A DNA stretch of 64,000 nt from JBCCTX01 sp964468435 (lineage in GTDB: Bacteria; Bacteroidota; Bacteroidia; J057), in contig CAYXVE010000001.1 in assembly GCA_964468435.1 (NCBI GenBank), positions 251,299-315,298 of the forward strand. Direction: 5' to 3'. Positions 51,586 to 62,300 of this stretch are shown here, piece by piece. Position numbers and translations under genes: made by a program. Under the pieces are notes generated by a model, which saw nothing but the letters and a program-made list of their open reading frames with translations, was not told the origin of the DNA and ran no database searches. The first letter of the stretch is position 1; the number at the start of each line of letters is the position of its first letter.

Positions 51586-53358
51586 TCAGGCACCCACGAG
51601 GAATCCTCCTGCCTGATGTTTCCACAATTTGGCGTATTGCCCGTTTTGCTTGATGAGTTCTGCATGACTGCCATCCTCGATAATCCTGCCATCGGCAATG
51701 ACGATGATGCGATCCATCGCCAGCAAGGTCGATAGCCTATGTGCAATGGCTATTACCGTCTTATGCTGGATTAGTTCCAGCAAAGCTGTCTGGACGATCT
51801 GCTCACTTTCGCTATCCAGCGCACTGGTAGCCTCATCTAGGATCAGGATAGGCGCATTTTTGAGCATTGCCCTGGCAATGCTGATACGCTGGGCCTGCCC
51901 TCCAGAAAGTTTGATACCCCGCTCGCCGACCAGGGTCTGATACCCCTTAGGTAAGCCTTGAATAAATCCATGTGCACCTGCCCGCTGGGCAGCTAGCTCC
52001 ACTTCTTCCAGCGTGGCCTCCAGGTCTCCATATTGTATGTTATCCCTGAGGGATCTGTGAAAAAGATTGCTCTGCTGAGGGACAAAGCTGATAGCGCTTC
52101 GCAGACTGTCCTGACTGACCTGAGCTATATTTTGACCATCGATCAGGATCTCGCCCTCCTGTATGTCATACATGCGCAATACCAGTTTGCTCAGCGTACT
52201 TTTTCCTGCCCCACTTTCTCCCACTAGCCCTACCTTCTGTCCTGCTGGGATCACCAAATTAAAATCCTCGAATACAGTGGTATTGTCATCATAGCGGAAG
52301 GTGACATGCTGGAATTCGATGGTACCTCCTCGAGTGACGAGATCTGGAGATCCCGGCGGGTCTACCAACTTGTGCTCGTGAAGAATTTCTTCCAGCCCTT
52401 CCTGTACCTGGCCGTAATTTTCCATCAACGCGTTGAGACTGTTGCTGATAAATAGCAACGATCCCAGGATTCCCCAGGTCAGGTTGACGATCATCACTAC
52501 ATCTCCTACTGTCAAAGTGCCCTGCTCCTTGAGCCAGATGGAAGTAGCTAGCATAGCTGCCAGCAAGATTACCTGCAGGACATTATTCATGACGATCAGG
52601 CCTTCTGAAAACTTCCAGCTTCGGAAGATCTTATTTTTCTGGTCGTCTACATAGTGGAAAACACGTTTTCGCTCAGTGTTGAGATGGGCAAACTGATGTA
52701 CTGCCCGTATATTGGTGATGATATCGATCATCTGTCCCTTGAGTTTGGTATAGGAGGCAGCAGCATCTTTGGACAGCCGTGCCTTTTTTCCGACTAATGC
52801 TGCATTCAATGCCAGAAATGCCAGGCACCAAATTGCTAGCAATAAGGCCAGGACGGGTTTGGCCAGCCCTGCGATCAAAATCGATAAGATAAGCCGCAGA
52901 AAGGTCGGCAGAAAGTTCCACAAGGTTTGTGGGAGGATATTGGCAATGCCATTAGATGCATTGGATACCTTGGTAGCCAGTGAGCCTGCAAAGCGGTCGG
53001 CAAAAAAATTGCTGCTGTGTCTGCTCAACCAGTCAAACAGCACGTTGTTGGACAAGGCTCTCACATGTGTGATCCAGCGCATACCCAGATAGCCGCTGAT
53101 ACGCCAGCATACCTCAGAAAAAGCATATAGTCCTACAAAAACCCAGGCCCAGGTCCATACCTCATCAGGTGCTTCTGCGAGAGCATCCACTAGCCTCTTT
53201 AAGATATAGGCAATGGAAATATTTGCTGACTGGGCCAGCAACACTGCGATCAGGGCAGGGATCGCATAAGACAGATACATCGAACTCAATCGGTAAATGA
53301 AAGTCAACGCATTGATAGAGTGGGAAATGATCCCTTGCACAGAAGTATTTGAATTCAT
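51586..53358 (-). CDS. ABC transporter, fused permease and ATPase (exporter type)
   Basis: 590 residues: N-terminal six-helix transmembrane domain (about 20-310) and C-terminal nucleotide-binding domain. Walker A is GESGAGKST, Q-loop SFVPQQSNLF, signature LSGGQAQRIS, Walker B ILILDEATSALDSES, and H-loop IAHRLSTL. Half-transporter size; forms a homodimer or pairs with another half. Family resembles MsbA/multidrug or lipid exporters; substrate is not evident. Monocistronic. Confidence 0.94.
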   Translation of the reverse strand: MNSNTSVQGIISHSINALTFIYRLSSMYLSYAIPALIAVLLAQSANISIAYILKRLVDALAEAPDEVWTWAWVFVGLYAFSEVCWRISGYLGMRWITHVRALSNNVLFDWLSRHSSNFFADRFAGSLATKVSNASNGIANILPQTLWNFLPTFLRLILSILIAGLAKPVLALLLAIWCLAFLALNAALVGKKARLSKDAAASYTKLKGQMIDIITNIRAVHQFAHLNTERKRVFHYVDDQKNKIFRSWKFSEGLIVMNNVLQVILLAAMLATSIWLKEQGTLTVGDVVMIVNLTWGILGSLLFISNSLNALMENYGQVQEGLEEILHEHKLVDPPGSPDLVTRGGTIEFQHVTFRYDDNTTVFEDFNLVIPAGQKVGLVGESGAGKSTLSKLVLRMYDIQEGEILIDGQNIAQVSQDSLRSAISFVPQQSNLFHRSLRDNIQYGDLEATLEEVELAAQRAGAHGFIQGLPKGYQTLVGERGIKLSGGQAQRISIARAMLKNAPILILDEATSALDSESEQIVQTALLELIQHKTVIAIAHRLSTLLAMDRIIVIADGRIIEDGSHAELIKQNGQYAKLWKHQAGGFLVGA

Positions 53359-53578
53359 CCAAATCGCTTAAAAGTTCAGGGCTAGAGTAGCTTGTAAATT
53401 AAGTTTCGCTCATCAAGTTGGGCTGCAAGTTCGTAAAATCTCCTGAAAAGTTAGGAATTCATAAAAGGATATATATTTTACTGGGTTTGATTTATGTATA
53501 TTGTGTAATTTTATGTCATGCTAATGAGACTAATGAAATGAGAAATACTCATATCTTGAGCGAGATGATTAATACAGG

Positions 53579-54457
53579 ATGATGAAGCGTGCAAACATAC
53601 TTTTACTGATAGTCATGTTGGGGTTAATACCAAACCTGATAGCACAGGAGCATCCCCGTCTTATTATTCGTTCGGATGATATGGGCTTTTCGCATGGCTC
53701 CAATGTCGCCAACCAACAACTGCTGGAAACAGGTATGCCCGTCAATATCAGTGTATTGTTTACGGGTCCCTGGTATCGCGAAGCCGTAGAGATCCTCCGG
53801 CAGTATGATCATACATCTATAGGCGTACACCTGTGTGCCAATGCTGAATGGAAAAATTTCAAATGGGGTCCGGTTGCGAGCAAAGATCAGGTGCCTTCAC
53901 TACTCAATGAGGAGGGATATTTCCGGGGCTCTTATCAAGAACTGAATATCGATCACGAACCAGTAGTAGCTGAAATGGAAATTGAATTTCGAGCACAGAT
54001 AGAACGGGCACTTGCTACGGGTCTGAAAATAGACTATGTAGACAATCATATAGGAGCTGGTATGCATACTCCGCAACAGCGTGCGATGGTAGAGAAACTA
54101 GCAAAAGAATATGGTCTGGGAATCTCGGGATACTGGGGCGAAAAGCGCCCGGGAAATTTCGGGGGTGATAGTGAGAAAGAACGTAAAGATAAACTCCTGA
54201 GAATGTTGGATGAAATGGAAGCAGGAAAACTGTATCTCGTGGTCTTTCACCTGGGAATTGATGGGCCGGAAATGCAGGCCATGCAGGATCTCAATGAGCA
54301 GGGTGTGAAAAATATGAGTGAAAACCGTCAGTGGGAAATGAATATACTGGTCGATCCGGAATGTAAAGCGCGAATCGAGAAGCACAATATTGAATTGGTT
54401 ACTTATCAACAGCTCATTGAATCGCTGGGTCTGGAAGCACAACAAATTAGGGACTAA
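53579..54457 (+). CDS. Exported ChbG/HpnK (YdjC)-family deacetylase
   Basis: 292 residues with a signal peptide (ILLLIVMLGLIPNLIAQ). Family motifs: IIRSDDMGFSHGSN (two Asp of the metal site), SIGVHLCANAEW (metal His), and DYVDNHIGAGMH (His). ChbG-type enzymes remove acetyl groups from N-acetylated sugars such as chitooligosaccharides. Two ATGs (53579, 53582) are adjacent. It is 17 bp upstream of the OmpA-family gene, so the two may be co-transcribed. Confidence 0.9.
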   Translation: MMKRANILLLIVMLGLIPNLIAQEHPRLIIRSDDMGFSHGSNVANQQLLETGMPVNISVLFTGPWYREAVEILRQYDHTSIGVHLCANAEWKNFKWGPVASKDQVPSLLNEEGYFRGSYQELNIDHEPVVAEMEIEFRAQIERALATGLKIDYVDNHIGAGMHTPQQRAMVEKLAKEYGLGISGYWGEKRPGNFGGDSEKERKDKLLRMLDEMEAGKLYLVVFHLGIDGPEMQAMQDLNEQGVKNMSENRQWEMNILVDPECKARIEKHNIELVTYQQLIESLGLEAQQIRD

Positions 54458-54474
54458 TCAGGGTAACATAGCAC

Positions 54475-56424
54475 ATGAAATATATGGCAATATTCCTCCT
54501 ATGCGTTATAGGGGTTTTTTTAAAGGTAAAAGCTCAACATATACTTTGGGAACGCTTTTACGGAGGTACGGATTACGATGCTGGGCAGAAAATGCTACTC
54601 ATGGAGGATGGGTCAATAGTGATTGCAGGCGAAGTGCGCTCCCGTGATGGGTTGGGAATTACCAATCACAGTGATAACAGTGATGTGTTTGTGCGGCAGA
54701 TGGCTGCCCAAGGGATCATCTACTGGCAGGAACTGCTGGGAGGTACCGGCATGGAAATGCTGGCTGATATTGCTCCGTCGCCGGATGGCGGCGTGGTGGT
54801 CCTCGCTACGACAGACTCACAGGACGGTGATCCCGGCGTTGGAAAAGGATATATGGATATTTGGGCTGTAAAAATAAGCTCACAAGGTGAGCTAGTATGG
54901 CAGCGAAGATTAGGAGGAACAGGTAATGATCGGGCACATTCGATTGAACCTATTTCTTCGGGTGGATATATCATTGGAGGGGCCTCCGGATCGAGAAATG
55001 GAGATATGAAAAGCTATCGCTCAGTAGGGCTGGATAGCTGGGTCGCCAGACTGGATGAAGCGGGGAGGCTCATGTGGGAAAAGCATTTTGGAGGCAGGAA
55101 AAATGAGTGGGCTACCAGGATCAGAGAAGTACGTCCGGACTGGTTTCTGGTCATGAACGGTTCGGATTCGGTAGATGGAGACATTGCTAAAAATTACGGA
55201 GATAAAGATGCCTGGATTTTTCTGATGGATGGCTGGGGAAATATGGAGTGGCAGGTATCTTTAGGGGGAGAAAAAAACGACGAAATACACGACTGCCTAG
55301 TCGATTCCAATGGCGACCTGCTGCTAGCAGGTACTACCTTATCTTCGGATAGTATGATCCCTCAGCAGCGTGGACAGGGAGACTTCTGGCTGGTGCGCCT
55401 AAATCCTGATGGAGAGCTTCTATGGAGTAAGACCTATGGAGGTACCTGGTCGGAGGGAATTAGCTCGATCTGCCCTGCTGCCCATGGAGGTTACCTCTTG
55501 GCAGGACTGACCAAGTCCCGGGATATGGATATCGATACGCTCAGGGGTTTTTATGATGCCTTATTGGTAGAGGTGGATCAAGAAGGCAATAAACTGTGGT
55601 CTGGAACCCTAGGGCATCCGGCTAAAGATGCTTTGTTCAGCGTAAAACTGGCCCCTAATGATACTTACCTGGGTATTGGTTTTTCTGAGATCAATCCTAA
55701 GCCTTCCGAAGATGAAATCATTCCTCACATTGGAGGCTTCGATGTGTGGCTGGTCAATTTCACTGAGCCAGACAAAGCGTTGGCAAGTCCTTATCTCACG
55801 CCCGTTTCGATTACTGGTACAGTCACCAACAAAGCGACAGGTGATCCTATCGAGACCACCATCACCTTCCGGGATGGATTGGATATGGATTCGCTATCCA
55901 GTGTCATTTCAAATCCTCAAAATGGGAAGTTTATGGCCAATCTGCCTACCCAGGGATTCGTAGGGGTGGAAGCTTTTGTACCGGGATTCATGTATTACGG
56001 TGAAAACCTCCTGCTGGATACCCTCTTTTCCAAGCCTCGCATACAGCGGGACATAGAGCTTGCGCCGATACGTACAGGCGAACGAGGGATACTGGGTAAT
56101 ATATACTTCGATCCGGGAAAATGGGAAATACTTCCTACTTCAAAGGTTGAACTTCAGCGTATGCTGAAGTTTCTCCAGCTCAACCCCACCCTGGTGATCG
56201 AGTTGGGAGGGCATACCGACAATACTGGTCGCAGACAGGATAAGCAGCAACTCTCTCAAAATCGTGCTGATGCCGTCCGCAAATATCTGATCGATGAGGG
56301 AATCGATCCGCGCAGACTTATAGCCAGAGGCTATGGCATGTCCAATCCCATTGCTTCCAACAACACAGCATTTGGTAGAAAAAAAAATCGCCGCGTAGAA
56401 TTTATGGTGCTCAGAATGAAATAA
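54475..56424 (+). CDS. OmpA-family protein with N-terminal beta-propeller-like repeats
   Basis: 649 residues, signal peptide (AIFLLCVIGVFLKVKAQ). About 400 residues of repeats of roughly 55-60 residues follow, each with a GGT-x-x-D or GGYxxxG motif and W-x-R/V strands (for example LVWQRRLGGTGNDRAHSI and DFWLVRLNPDGELLWSKTYG), a pattern of outer-membrane beta-propellers. A CarboxypepD_reg-like domain sits near 440-530, and the C-terminus is an OmpA-like peptidoglycan-binding domain (NIYFDPGKWEILPTS, IELGGHTDNTG, SQNRADAVRKYLIDEG, NRRVEF). It should be anchored to the cell wall in the periplasm. Confidence 0.9.
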   Translation: MKYMAIFLLCVIGVFLKVKAQHILWERFYGGTDYDAGQKMLLMEDGSIVIAGEVRSRDGLGITNHSDNSDVFVRQMAAQGIIYWQELLGGTGMEMLADIAPSPDGGVVVLATTDSQDGDPGVGKGYMDIWAVKISSQGELVWQRRLGGTGNDRAHSIEPISSGGYIIGGASGSRNGDMKSYRSVGLDSWVARLDEAGRLMWEKHFGGRKNEWATRIREVRPDWFLVMNGSDSVDGDIAKNYGDKDAWIFLMDGWGNMEWQVSLGGEKNDEIHDCLVDSNGDLLLAGTTLSSDSMIPQQRGQGDFWLVRLNPDGELLWSKTYGGTWSEGISSICPAAHGGYLLAGLTKSRDMDIDTLRGFYDALLVEVDQEGNKLWSGTLGHPAKDALFSVKLAPNDTYLGIGFSEINPKPSEDEIIPHIGGFDVWLVNFTEPDKALASPYLTPVSITGTVTNKATGDPIETTITFRDGLDMDSLSSVISNPQNGKFMANLPTQGFVGVEAFVPGFMYYGENLLLDTLFSKPRIQRDIELAPIRTGERGILGNIYFDPGKWEILPTSKVELQRMLKFLQLNPTLVIELGGHTDNTGRRQDKQQLSQNRADAVRKYLIDEGIDPRRLIARGYGMSNPIASNNTAFGRKKNRRVEFMVLRMK

Positions 56425-56488
56425 TACACTATAGGAAAATAATTCTTAATTTAAGGACCTGAATATTTTAAGCACAAAAAACTACTAG

Positions 56489-57019
56489 ATGCCACTGAGC
56501 CGAATGCAAACGTACCAGATGCAACTACGCAAGACTCTAGGTCTTGATATGGAAAGATGCCTGAACCTGCTGGAACAGCATATCCATCCCACTTCGCGTA
56601 AACACAGCGAGCTGATCCTGCAACTTTCCCGCTTCAATGGCGCGAGAATGGAGAAACGTCAAGGGCTCCTCAGCAGCGATCAGGGTAACCTGATCTTCAA
56701 TCAGATACGAGCAGCAGTCGTGTTTTTTATCGATGATATGGAAGAGCAGGATATAGCCTGGGAGAACGTCCGGGAGGAAGATTTTGAGGTAAAGCCTTTG
56801 CCTGAAGCGCATCACTCCCCTCAGGGGGCACACCCTTCCCTATCTGAAACCGAACGCAATGGACTGATCCGGCAGCGTAAACTCATAGAAGAAAAGCTCT
56901 ATTTCCTGCAGGAACAATTGCTCCTGGCTATTGCGCCAGATGCAAAATTTGCACTTTCCAAACAGATCGAAGAGCTGGATCAGCAACTGGAAAAAGTTAA
57001 GGCTAAATTAGCCCATTAA
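56489..57019 (+). CDS. EAD11-like adaptor protein
   Basis: 176 residues. Residues about 13-90 resemble Effector-Associated Domain 11 (PF19964): HSELILQLSRFNGARMEK, then GLLSSDQGNLIFNQIRAAV, where relatives read NELILLQ…GLIS…R…L. The last 50 residues form a coiled-coil module (LIEEKLYFLQEQLLLA, DAKFALSKQIEELDQQLEK) that is repeated at the N-terminus of the next protein. EADs are small helical domains that recruit proteins in NTPase-centred bacterial conflict systems (Kaur et al., 2020). It is the first of four same-strand genes ending in the FGE-like protein. Confidence 0.7.
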   Translation: MPLSRMQTYQMQLRKTLGLDMERCLNLLEQHIHPTSRKHSELILQLSRFNGARMEKRQGLLSSDQGNLIFNQIRAAVVFFIDDMEEQDIAWENVREEDFEVKPLPEAHHSPQGAHPSLSETERNGLIRQRKLIEEKLYFLQEQLLLAIAPDAKFALSKQIEELDQQLEKVKAKLAH

Positions 57020-57024
57020 GCTTG

Positions 57025-57042
57025 GGGACGCCGGGGCGTCCC
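57025..57042. terminator. GC hairpin between the first two system genes
   Basis: GGGACGCC pairs perfectly with GGCGTCCC across a 2-nt spacer, 5 bp after the stop. It might attenuate transcription between the first two genes of the block. No T-tract follows. Confidence 0.4.
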
Positions 57043-57116
57043 GCCCTGTGGACCCCATGCGCTTATGTATCTTACAAACATCAAATGTGACATATTCATA
57101 CAATTATTGATTATCC

Positions 57117-58187
57117 ATGTCCATCCAACAACTACAAAAATTGCAGCAGATACTGGAGGAGAAGATTGCCTACTTACAAGAGAAATTGGTAATCAAAAGC
57201 TCTGAAGTTGCAAAATTTGAGTTGAAAAAGCAGATCGAGGAAGCAGAGGGAGATCTAGGTCGGGTCAGGCGGGAAATCCAACAGGCATATCGCCTGGATA
57301 TGCCTGAAAGTCAGGATGCCTTGGTAGAGAAGATTCGCATGCTCAATCTGGATGAGGTCATGGCCGAAATACATCTGGTCAATTGCAATCGCGAAAAAGT
57401 CATGGACAAGCTCTGGAATGCTTTCGATGCCAAGTCAGATCAGACTTATCAGTACTATTTCATCTGCGGATGCCGCAAACAGATGCCACCCAGCACGGCT
57501 GAGCGCTTTGTATTCGAACTCATCCATGATGAGTTGGATGAAGACTGGGAGGCTATCAATTACCTTCGCAAACAGGATAGCAACCGGGTGGATATGGAGA
57601 TACTGGAGCTGAAAAATAGCCTAACACGGACCCAGAAAAAGTTCAACAAGCAATTGGCATCGAGGTTTGAGCACTTTTCCCATTTCGACCTCGATGACTT
57701 CATCCAAAAAGGTATCCCTACGATGAAGGAAAGCTTTGTGGTATCCTTACTGACCCTGGACGAATCTAAATGGAGGGATTTTACCGGAGATTTTTTTCGT
57801 TGGGTGATGAAAAAGTTTTCCCACACCCATCAAAACTGCCCAACTTTTCAGTTCTTTTTTGTAATCTATCTGGACGATTTTTGTGATCTACCCCTGACAA
57901 ATCAGCAGCAAAATATTTTGGATGCGATAGGTCAACTAGTCAGCGAGTTTGATAATGCCTGCAGCATGCATGCAGGCATGAGTCCCGTGACAGAAAAGGA
58001 CCTGATCAACTGGTTTGATAGCCTCGGTGAGACCAATGTCTCCCGCATCGATAGCGTGATCGAGACCTTTGTCCACGGGCTGGAAGAAAGCTATCAGCAG
58101 CGCTATCAGGACAAGGGCTTGTTTGACATGGCACACGTAGAGATTTTGCTTCAAAAGGTATTTGAGATTAAGGAAAATAGCTCCTAA
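57117..58187 (+). CDS. Coiled-coil + iSTAND-like protein
   Basis: 356 residues. Residues 1-55 repeat the coiled-coil module of the previous protein (ILEEKIAYLQEKLVI, EVAKFELKKQIEEAEGDL). The rest resembles the inactive-STAND (iSTAND) NTPase-like fold: VNCNREKVMDKLWNAFD (90-104), then YQYYFICGCRKQMPPSTAERF, and FFFVIYLDDFCDLPL. No Walker A is visible, as expected for iSTAND. It shares an operon direction with the EAD11-like and MoxR genes. Role as a scaffold or sensor is inferred from family context. Confidence 0.65.
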   Translation: MSIQQLQKLQQILEEKIAYLQEKLVIKSSEVAKFELKKQIEEAEGDLGRVRREIQQAYRLDMPESQDALVEKIRMLNLDEVMAEIHLVNCNREKVMDKLWNAFDAKSDQTYQYYFICGCRKQMPPSTAERFVFELIHDELDEDWEAINYLRKQDSNRVDMEILELKNSLTRTQKKFNKQLASRFEHFSHFDLDDFIQKGIPTMKESFVVSLLTLDESKWRDFTGDFFRWVMKKFSHTHQNCPTFQFFFVIYLDDFCDLPLTNQQQNILDAIGQLVSEFDNACSMHAGMSPVTEKDLINWFDSLGETNVSRIDSVIETFVHGLEESYQQRYQDKGLFDMAHVEILLQKVFEIKENSS

Positions 58188-58215
58188 TCATAGGGATCCT
58201 TATGTTTGAATAAAA

Positions 58216-58237
58216 TTCCGGGGATCACTCCCCGGAA
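58216..58237. terminator. Hairpin between iSTAND-like and MoxR genes
   Basis: An 8-bp perfect stem TTCCGGGG/CCCCGGAA with a 6-nt ATCACT loop, 28 bp after the iSTAND-like stop. Weak T-tract. The 232-bp spacer here, the longest in the block, suggests that the MoxR and vWA-FGE genes have their own promoter. Confidence 0.5.
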
Positions 58238-58419
58238 GTATCGTTTCTGGTATGGCGCTCACCTAGATGTAGCTAAGAGCCTTAAAAATGTGATCAATGC
58301 TCTTTTTTTGTCTTTTAATTCTAACTATTGTCGCAATACTGTAGTCGAAGTTAATGTAAAGTGTTTGTTTAACCGGGAAAGATTTTTTTGGTCAAGACGA
58401 AAAAGGAAATGAAAAAACT

Positions 58420-59340
58420 ATGAGTTTTCAACTATACGCCCAAACAGGGCAAAAAGCGCTACCCGACTTCCAGTTCAACCACCGATTGAACGACCCATCG
58501 CTGTATGTACCATCTCAGGAGCTGGTCAATGCCGTGAATGTGGCGCTGACGCTGGGACAACCGCTGTTGCTCACTGGAGAGCCGGGCACCGGTAAGACAC
58601 AGCTCGCACATCACATCGCCTATTTTTTCCAGTTGGGTGAGCCGCTGGTTTTCAACGCGCAGACTACCTCCAATGCCAAAGACCTGTTTTACACCTACGA
58701 CGCTTTAGGCCACTTTCAATACAATCAGAACAATCCCGAAGCCCTCTCCGCCGTACAGGTAGAGCAACGCTTTATCCGCTATCAGGCACTAGGAGAAGCG
58801 ATACGCGCACAAGTGCGCAAGGTCGTGCTGATCGACGAGATCGATAAGGCGCCCCGCGACCTGCCCAATGATGTGCTGGCAGCCATTGAAGCCATGGCGT
58901 TCGATGTATCCGAGGTCGGAAAATTCTACAAAGCTGACAACCACCTGCGGCCCATCGTGGTAATTACCAGTAATTCGGAGAAAAACCTGCCCGATGCCTT
59001 TCTTCGTCGAGTCGTCTATTACCATATTCCGTTTCCTAGTCCTGAAGCATTACTGGAGATCGTCAGCGCTAAGATAGACGGCTATGATCAGGTAGCACTT
59101 GAACCCCTGGTGGCGCATTTCAACCAAATACGTACCGATAAAAGTCTGAAACTCAAGAAAAACCCTGCTACAGCAGAGCTGATCTTCTGGGCCATGCTTT
59201 TGTACAGCATGGGCTTTGACCCTCAAGTGTTGGGTAATGGCAGCCTATCTCCTAAAGATCAAGAAACCCTGCTGACCAGTTATTCTGTCCTGGCCAAAAC
59301 CCAGGAAGACCTGAAAGCCTTGAGAAAAAAGTTTTCCTAG
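58420..59340 (+). CDS. MoxR-type AAA+ ATPase
   Basis: 306 residues. Walker A GEPGTGKT (53-60), Walker B VVLIDEID (135-142), sensor 1 VVITSNSEKNLP, and the arginine-finger-type segment DAFLRRVVYYHIPFP. MoxR-family ATPases activate partner proteins that contain a von Willebrand A domain. The gene is directly followed by the vWA/FGE-like gene with the stop and start adjacent (TAG-ATG at 59338-59343), so the two products likely act together. This ATPase is the predicted energy-using component of the block. Confidence 0.92.
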   Translation: MSFQLYAQTGQKALPDFQFNHRLNDPSLYVPSQELVNAVNVALTLGQPLLLTGEPGTGKTQLAHHIAYFFQLGEPLVFNAQTTSNAKDLFYTYDALGHFQYNQNNPEALSAVQVEQRFIRYQALGEAIRAQVRKVVLIDEIDKAPRDLPNDVLAAIEAMAFDVSEVGKFYKADNHLRPIVVITSNSEKNLPDAFLRRVVYYHIPFPSPEALLEIVSAKIDGYDQVALEPLVAHFNQIRTDKSLKLKKNPATAELIFWAMLLYSMGFDPQVLGNGSLSPKDQETLLTSYSVLAKTQEDLKALRKKFS

Positions 59341-62300
59341 ATGCTTCAGACCCACAAATATCCTTTTCTGGCAGATCTGCTCAGTACCCTGGAGTGGGAA
59401 GGCTTTCCCATGGGTGTTGGAAAGCACCTGCAGGTACAGCAACTGGTCCGGGTAATCCCGGAGGATCTACCCGTGGAGGCGTGGAAATCTCACCTGAGTC
59501 CCTTATTTGTGCGTAGCGAAGCCGAGCAACAGCACTTTGGCGAAATTTTCGATCAGGTATATGAGCGCTGGAAGAAGCTGGAACAGCCTGCTGGTGGAGT
59601 TCAACCACAACATCCGGCCAACCTTTGGCAAAGGATGCTGTATGGGATCCTGGGGCTGCTGCTGACGCTTTGGGGCTATTTGCTCTATCAATCCCTTTTT
59701 CCCAAAAACCCCTGTCCGGAGCTACAGAAAACCGTTAGCATAAGCGGTAACGCGGGAGATACCTTGAGGGAGTGTATGGGTGATTTGCTCAATATGGCTG
59801 ATACCATCACCTATGCAGCTCTGAGTAAAGGTGGTGAAATGTATGTCGATTCGGCACAGCAAATCTATGCTACCTTAGACACATCCGGATGTCTGGAAGT
59901 GCTGGTTCCCTATGATCGTACGTCGATCAGTTTATGGGTGAAAATAGCCCGAGGAAACTGCCTGGACTCGACTAGCCTCATCGTAGACGTCATCAATCCC
60001 AGAACCCCCAACATCGATTCCCTGATCAGGCAGCAACCTCCATTATTGTCTACGCTGCCTATTCCTTTTTACACGGACATCACCACCCTGAAGATTTCTC
60101 CTGAGATACAAAATTTACAGGTTTTCTACGACAAACATCTCTGGTGGATCAAGCTCTTGGGCATTGGCCTGATTTCCCTGGGACTGTTCGCTTTTTTGAG
60201 AAGAAAATACCAACTCCGCAGGCAGGTCATTGCCGAACTCGAGCAACGTGATCAGCCGCCTTTTATCTGGAATATTCCTTTTACCACTGTACCGGACCTT
60301 ATCCTGGATGAGCGTTTTCCCATGCTTCTGACTCAGCTCAGGCAAAGAGGGGTAGGGGAGAATCAGCGGGTGGATATGCCCCGTACGATAGCAGCTACTG
60401 CCCGCGAAGCTGGCAGGCTGAGCCTTCGCTACCGCGCCTTGCGGCATACGTCCGACTATCTGCTTTTGATCGATCGACAGACAAGGCGCAATCACCGCGC
60501 TCAATTGTACGACTACCTCTACCACACCTTCAACGCCCAGGAAGTGCATATCGAGCGCTTTTACTACAACGGCGATCCTCGCCTGTGCTGGAATGAGGCA
60601 TATCCCCAGGGTATTTCCCTGCAGCAGCTTGCTCAGCGCTACGGCAATCACAGACTGATCGTCATCAGTGCAGGTGCGGCGTTTTTCAATCCCGTAACCG
60701 GTCGTCCGGCGCGGTGGAGCCGGATACTGGATAGCTGGTCCCGCCGGCTGCTGCTTTCCCCCAAGCCCTGGAGCGAATGGGGCGGCAAAGAACGCCGCCT
60801 GGCAGACCGCTTTCAGGTCATGCCAGCCTCCCTGGATAGTCTCTATCTCGCCGTTTCCCAATGGAACGCTGGCGAGTCCCTGCCTGGCGACTGGCAGCGC
60901 CAGATCAAAGATGCCATCGAAGAGTCCATCAAGCTCAAAGGCGACCTGCTTTCCACTTTGCGGGAATACTACGATGAATCCATGATCCGCTGGATTGCAG
61001 CCTGTGCGATTTATCCCGCTCTTCAGTGGGAACTGACCCTCTATCTCGGTCAGCAGATCGACGATCAGCTGCTCCGGCTGGAAAACCTCCGGCAGCTTTG
61101 TCGCCTACCCTGGTTTGTCGAAGGGAAAATGCCTGAGGCAGTACGTAGTGAATTACTGGCTTATTTACCCGAATCCGAAGAAGTAACCCTCAGGAAGCAA
61201 CTCTACCAGGTATTTTCCCAAAGCGCACCCCCCCCTTTAGACTCCGCAGCTTATGAGGAATACACACTCAACCTCATCGTCAACGAACTCCATTGGGTGA
61301 AAGATTCACGTCGCCGGAAAGAGCTTCAGGAGCAGCTCGCCAACCACCTCGCCGCAGGTGCCGAAGCTGATTGGGTATCGCTCAAAGCCCTGGAAAAGCC
61401 CCGCAAAGAAACCGATTTCCAACTTCCCCCCAACCTGAACAAACTGGCAGGGCAGGAAGCGGATCGACCGGGACTTTTAAGGCATGCGTTTCTTTCAGTC
61501 CTGCTCTTTGCCTTGCTGGGGTCTATCCTGATGCCCTGGAGGCCTGAGGTGAAAGCCTGTCAAGGGGAACTGATCACCTTTGACGGGATGCAATTGTGTC
61601 TGGATTCACCAGAGGATACCCTGGTGTATTATGAATACGCCATCAGAAAAGCCTTAACGGAAAATAATCTGATCACAGCAAACAACCTTCTGGATGAAAC
61701 ACTGGAATTCATTGAAGTTGATAGCATACTGGCTTTTGACAGGAGTGATTCCCTACGGGCAAAGCATTACTTCAACATCGCTGTATCCTACTTCAATGGA
61801 GGGATCAGGCGGATACAGGAAGCAGGAGGAAATACCATTACAGGAAATCAGCGGAACTCGCCAGCTCAGTCAGCGCCATCCAAAGAACCCGAAACCATCT
61901 TTTATGATGTGATGAACCAGTCTCAGCGCGACACAGTTTGTAATGAATATTTTACGACAGCAGTGTACAATATTCCCGCTGGATATGCAGACCATGAATT
62001 AGTTGCACAGATGCAGGAAGTCCTACGTAGCTATTGCGTATCGGACAGCCTGGAGACGATTGAACCACCGCAACCTGAAGTAGGAGGGCAACAACCCGTG
62101 CCACTCGACACACTCGACACCACAGGACGCACCCCCATACAGGGCCGCGTATTGGACATTTACGGGAATCCCGTACCGGGAGCCTCAGTCCTGATTTCCA
62201 GGTATGGTACCCGCACCCTTACCGACGGTACTTTTATGACCTTGCTTCCCGTTGATAGTGTGCAGCTCGGCGACTCCGTCCGCATCAGCATCACCGCTGA

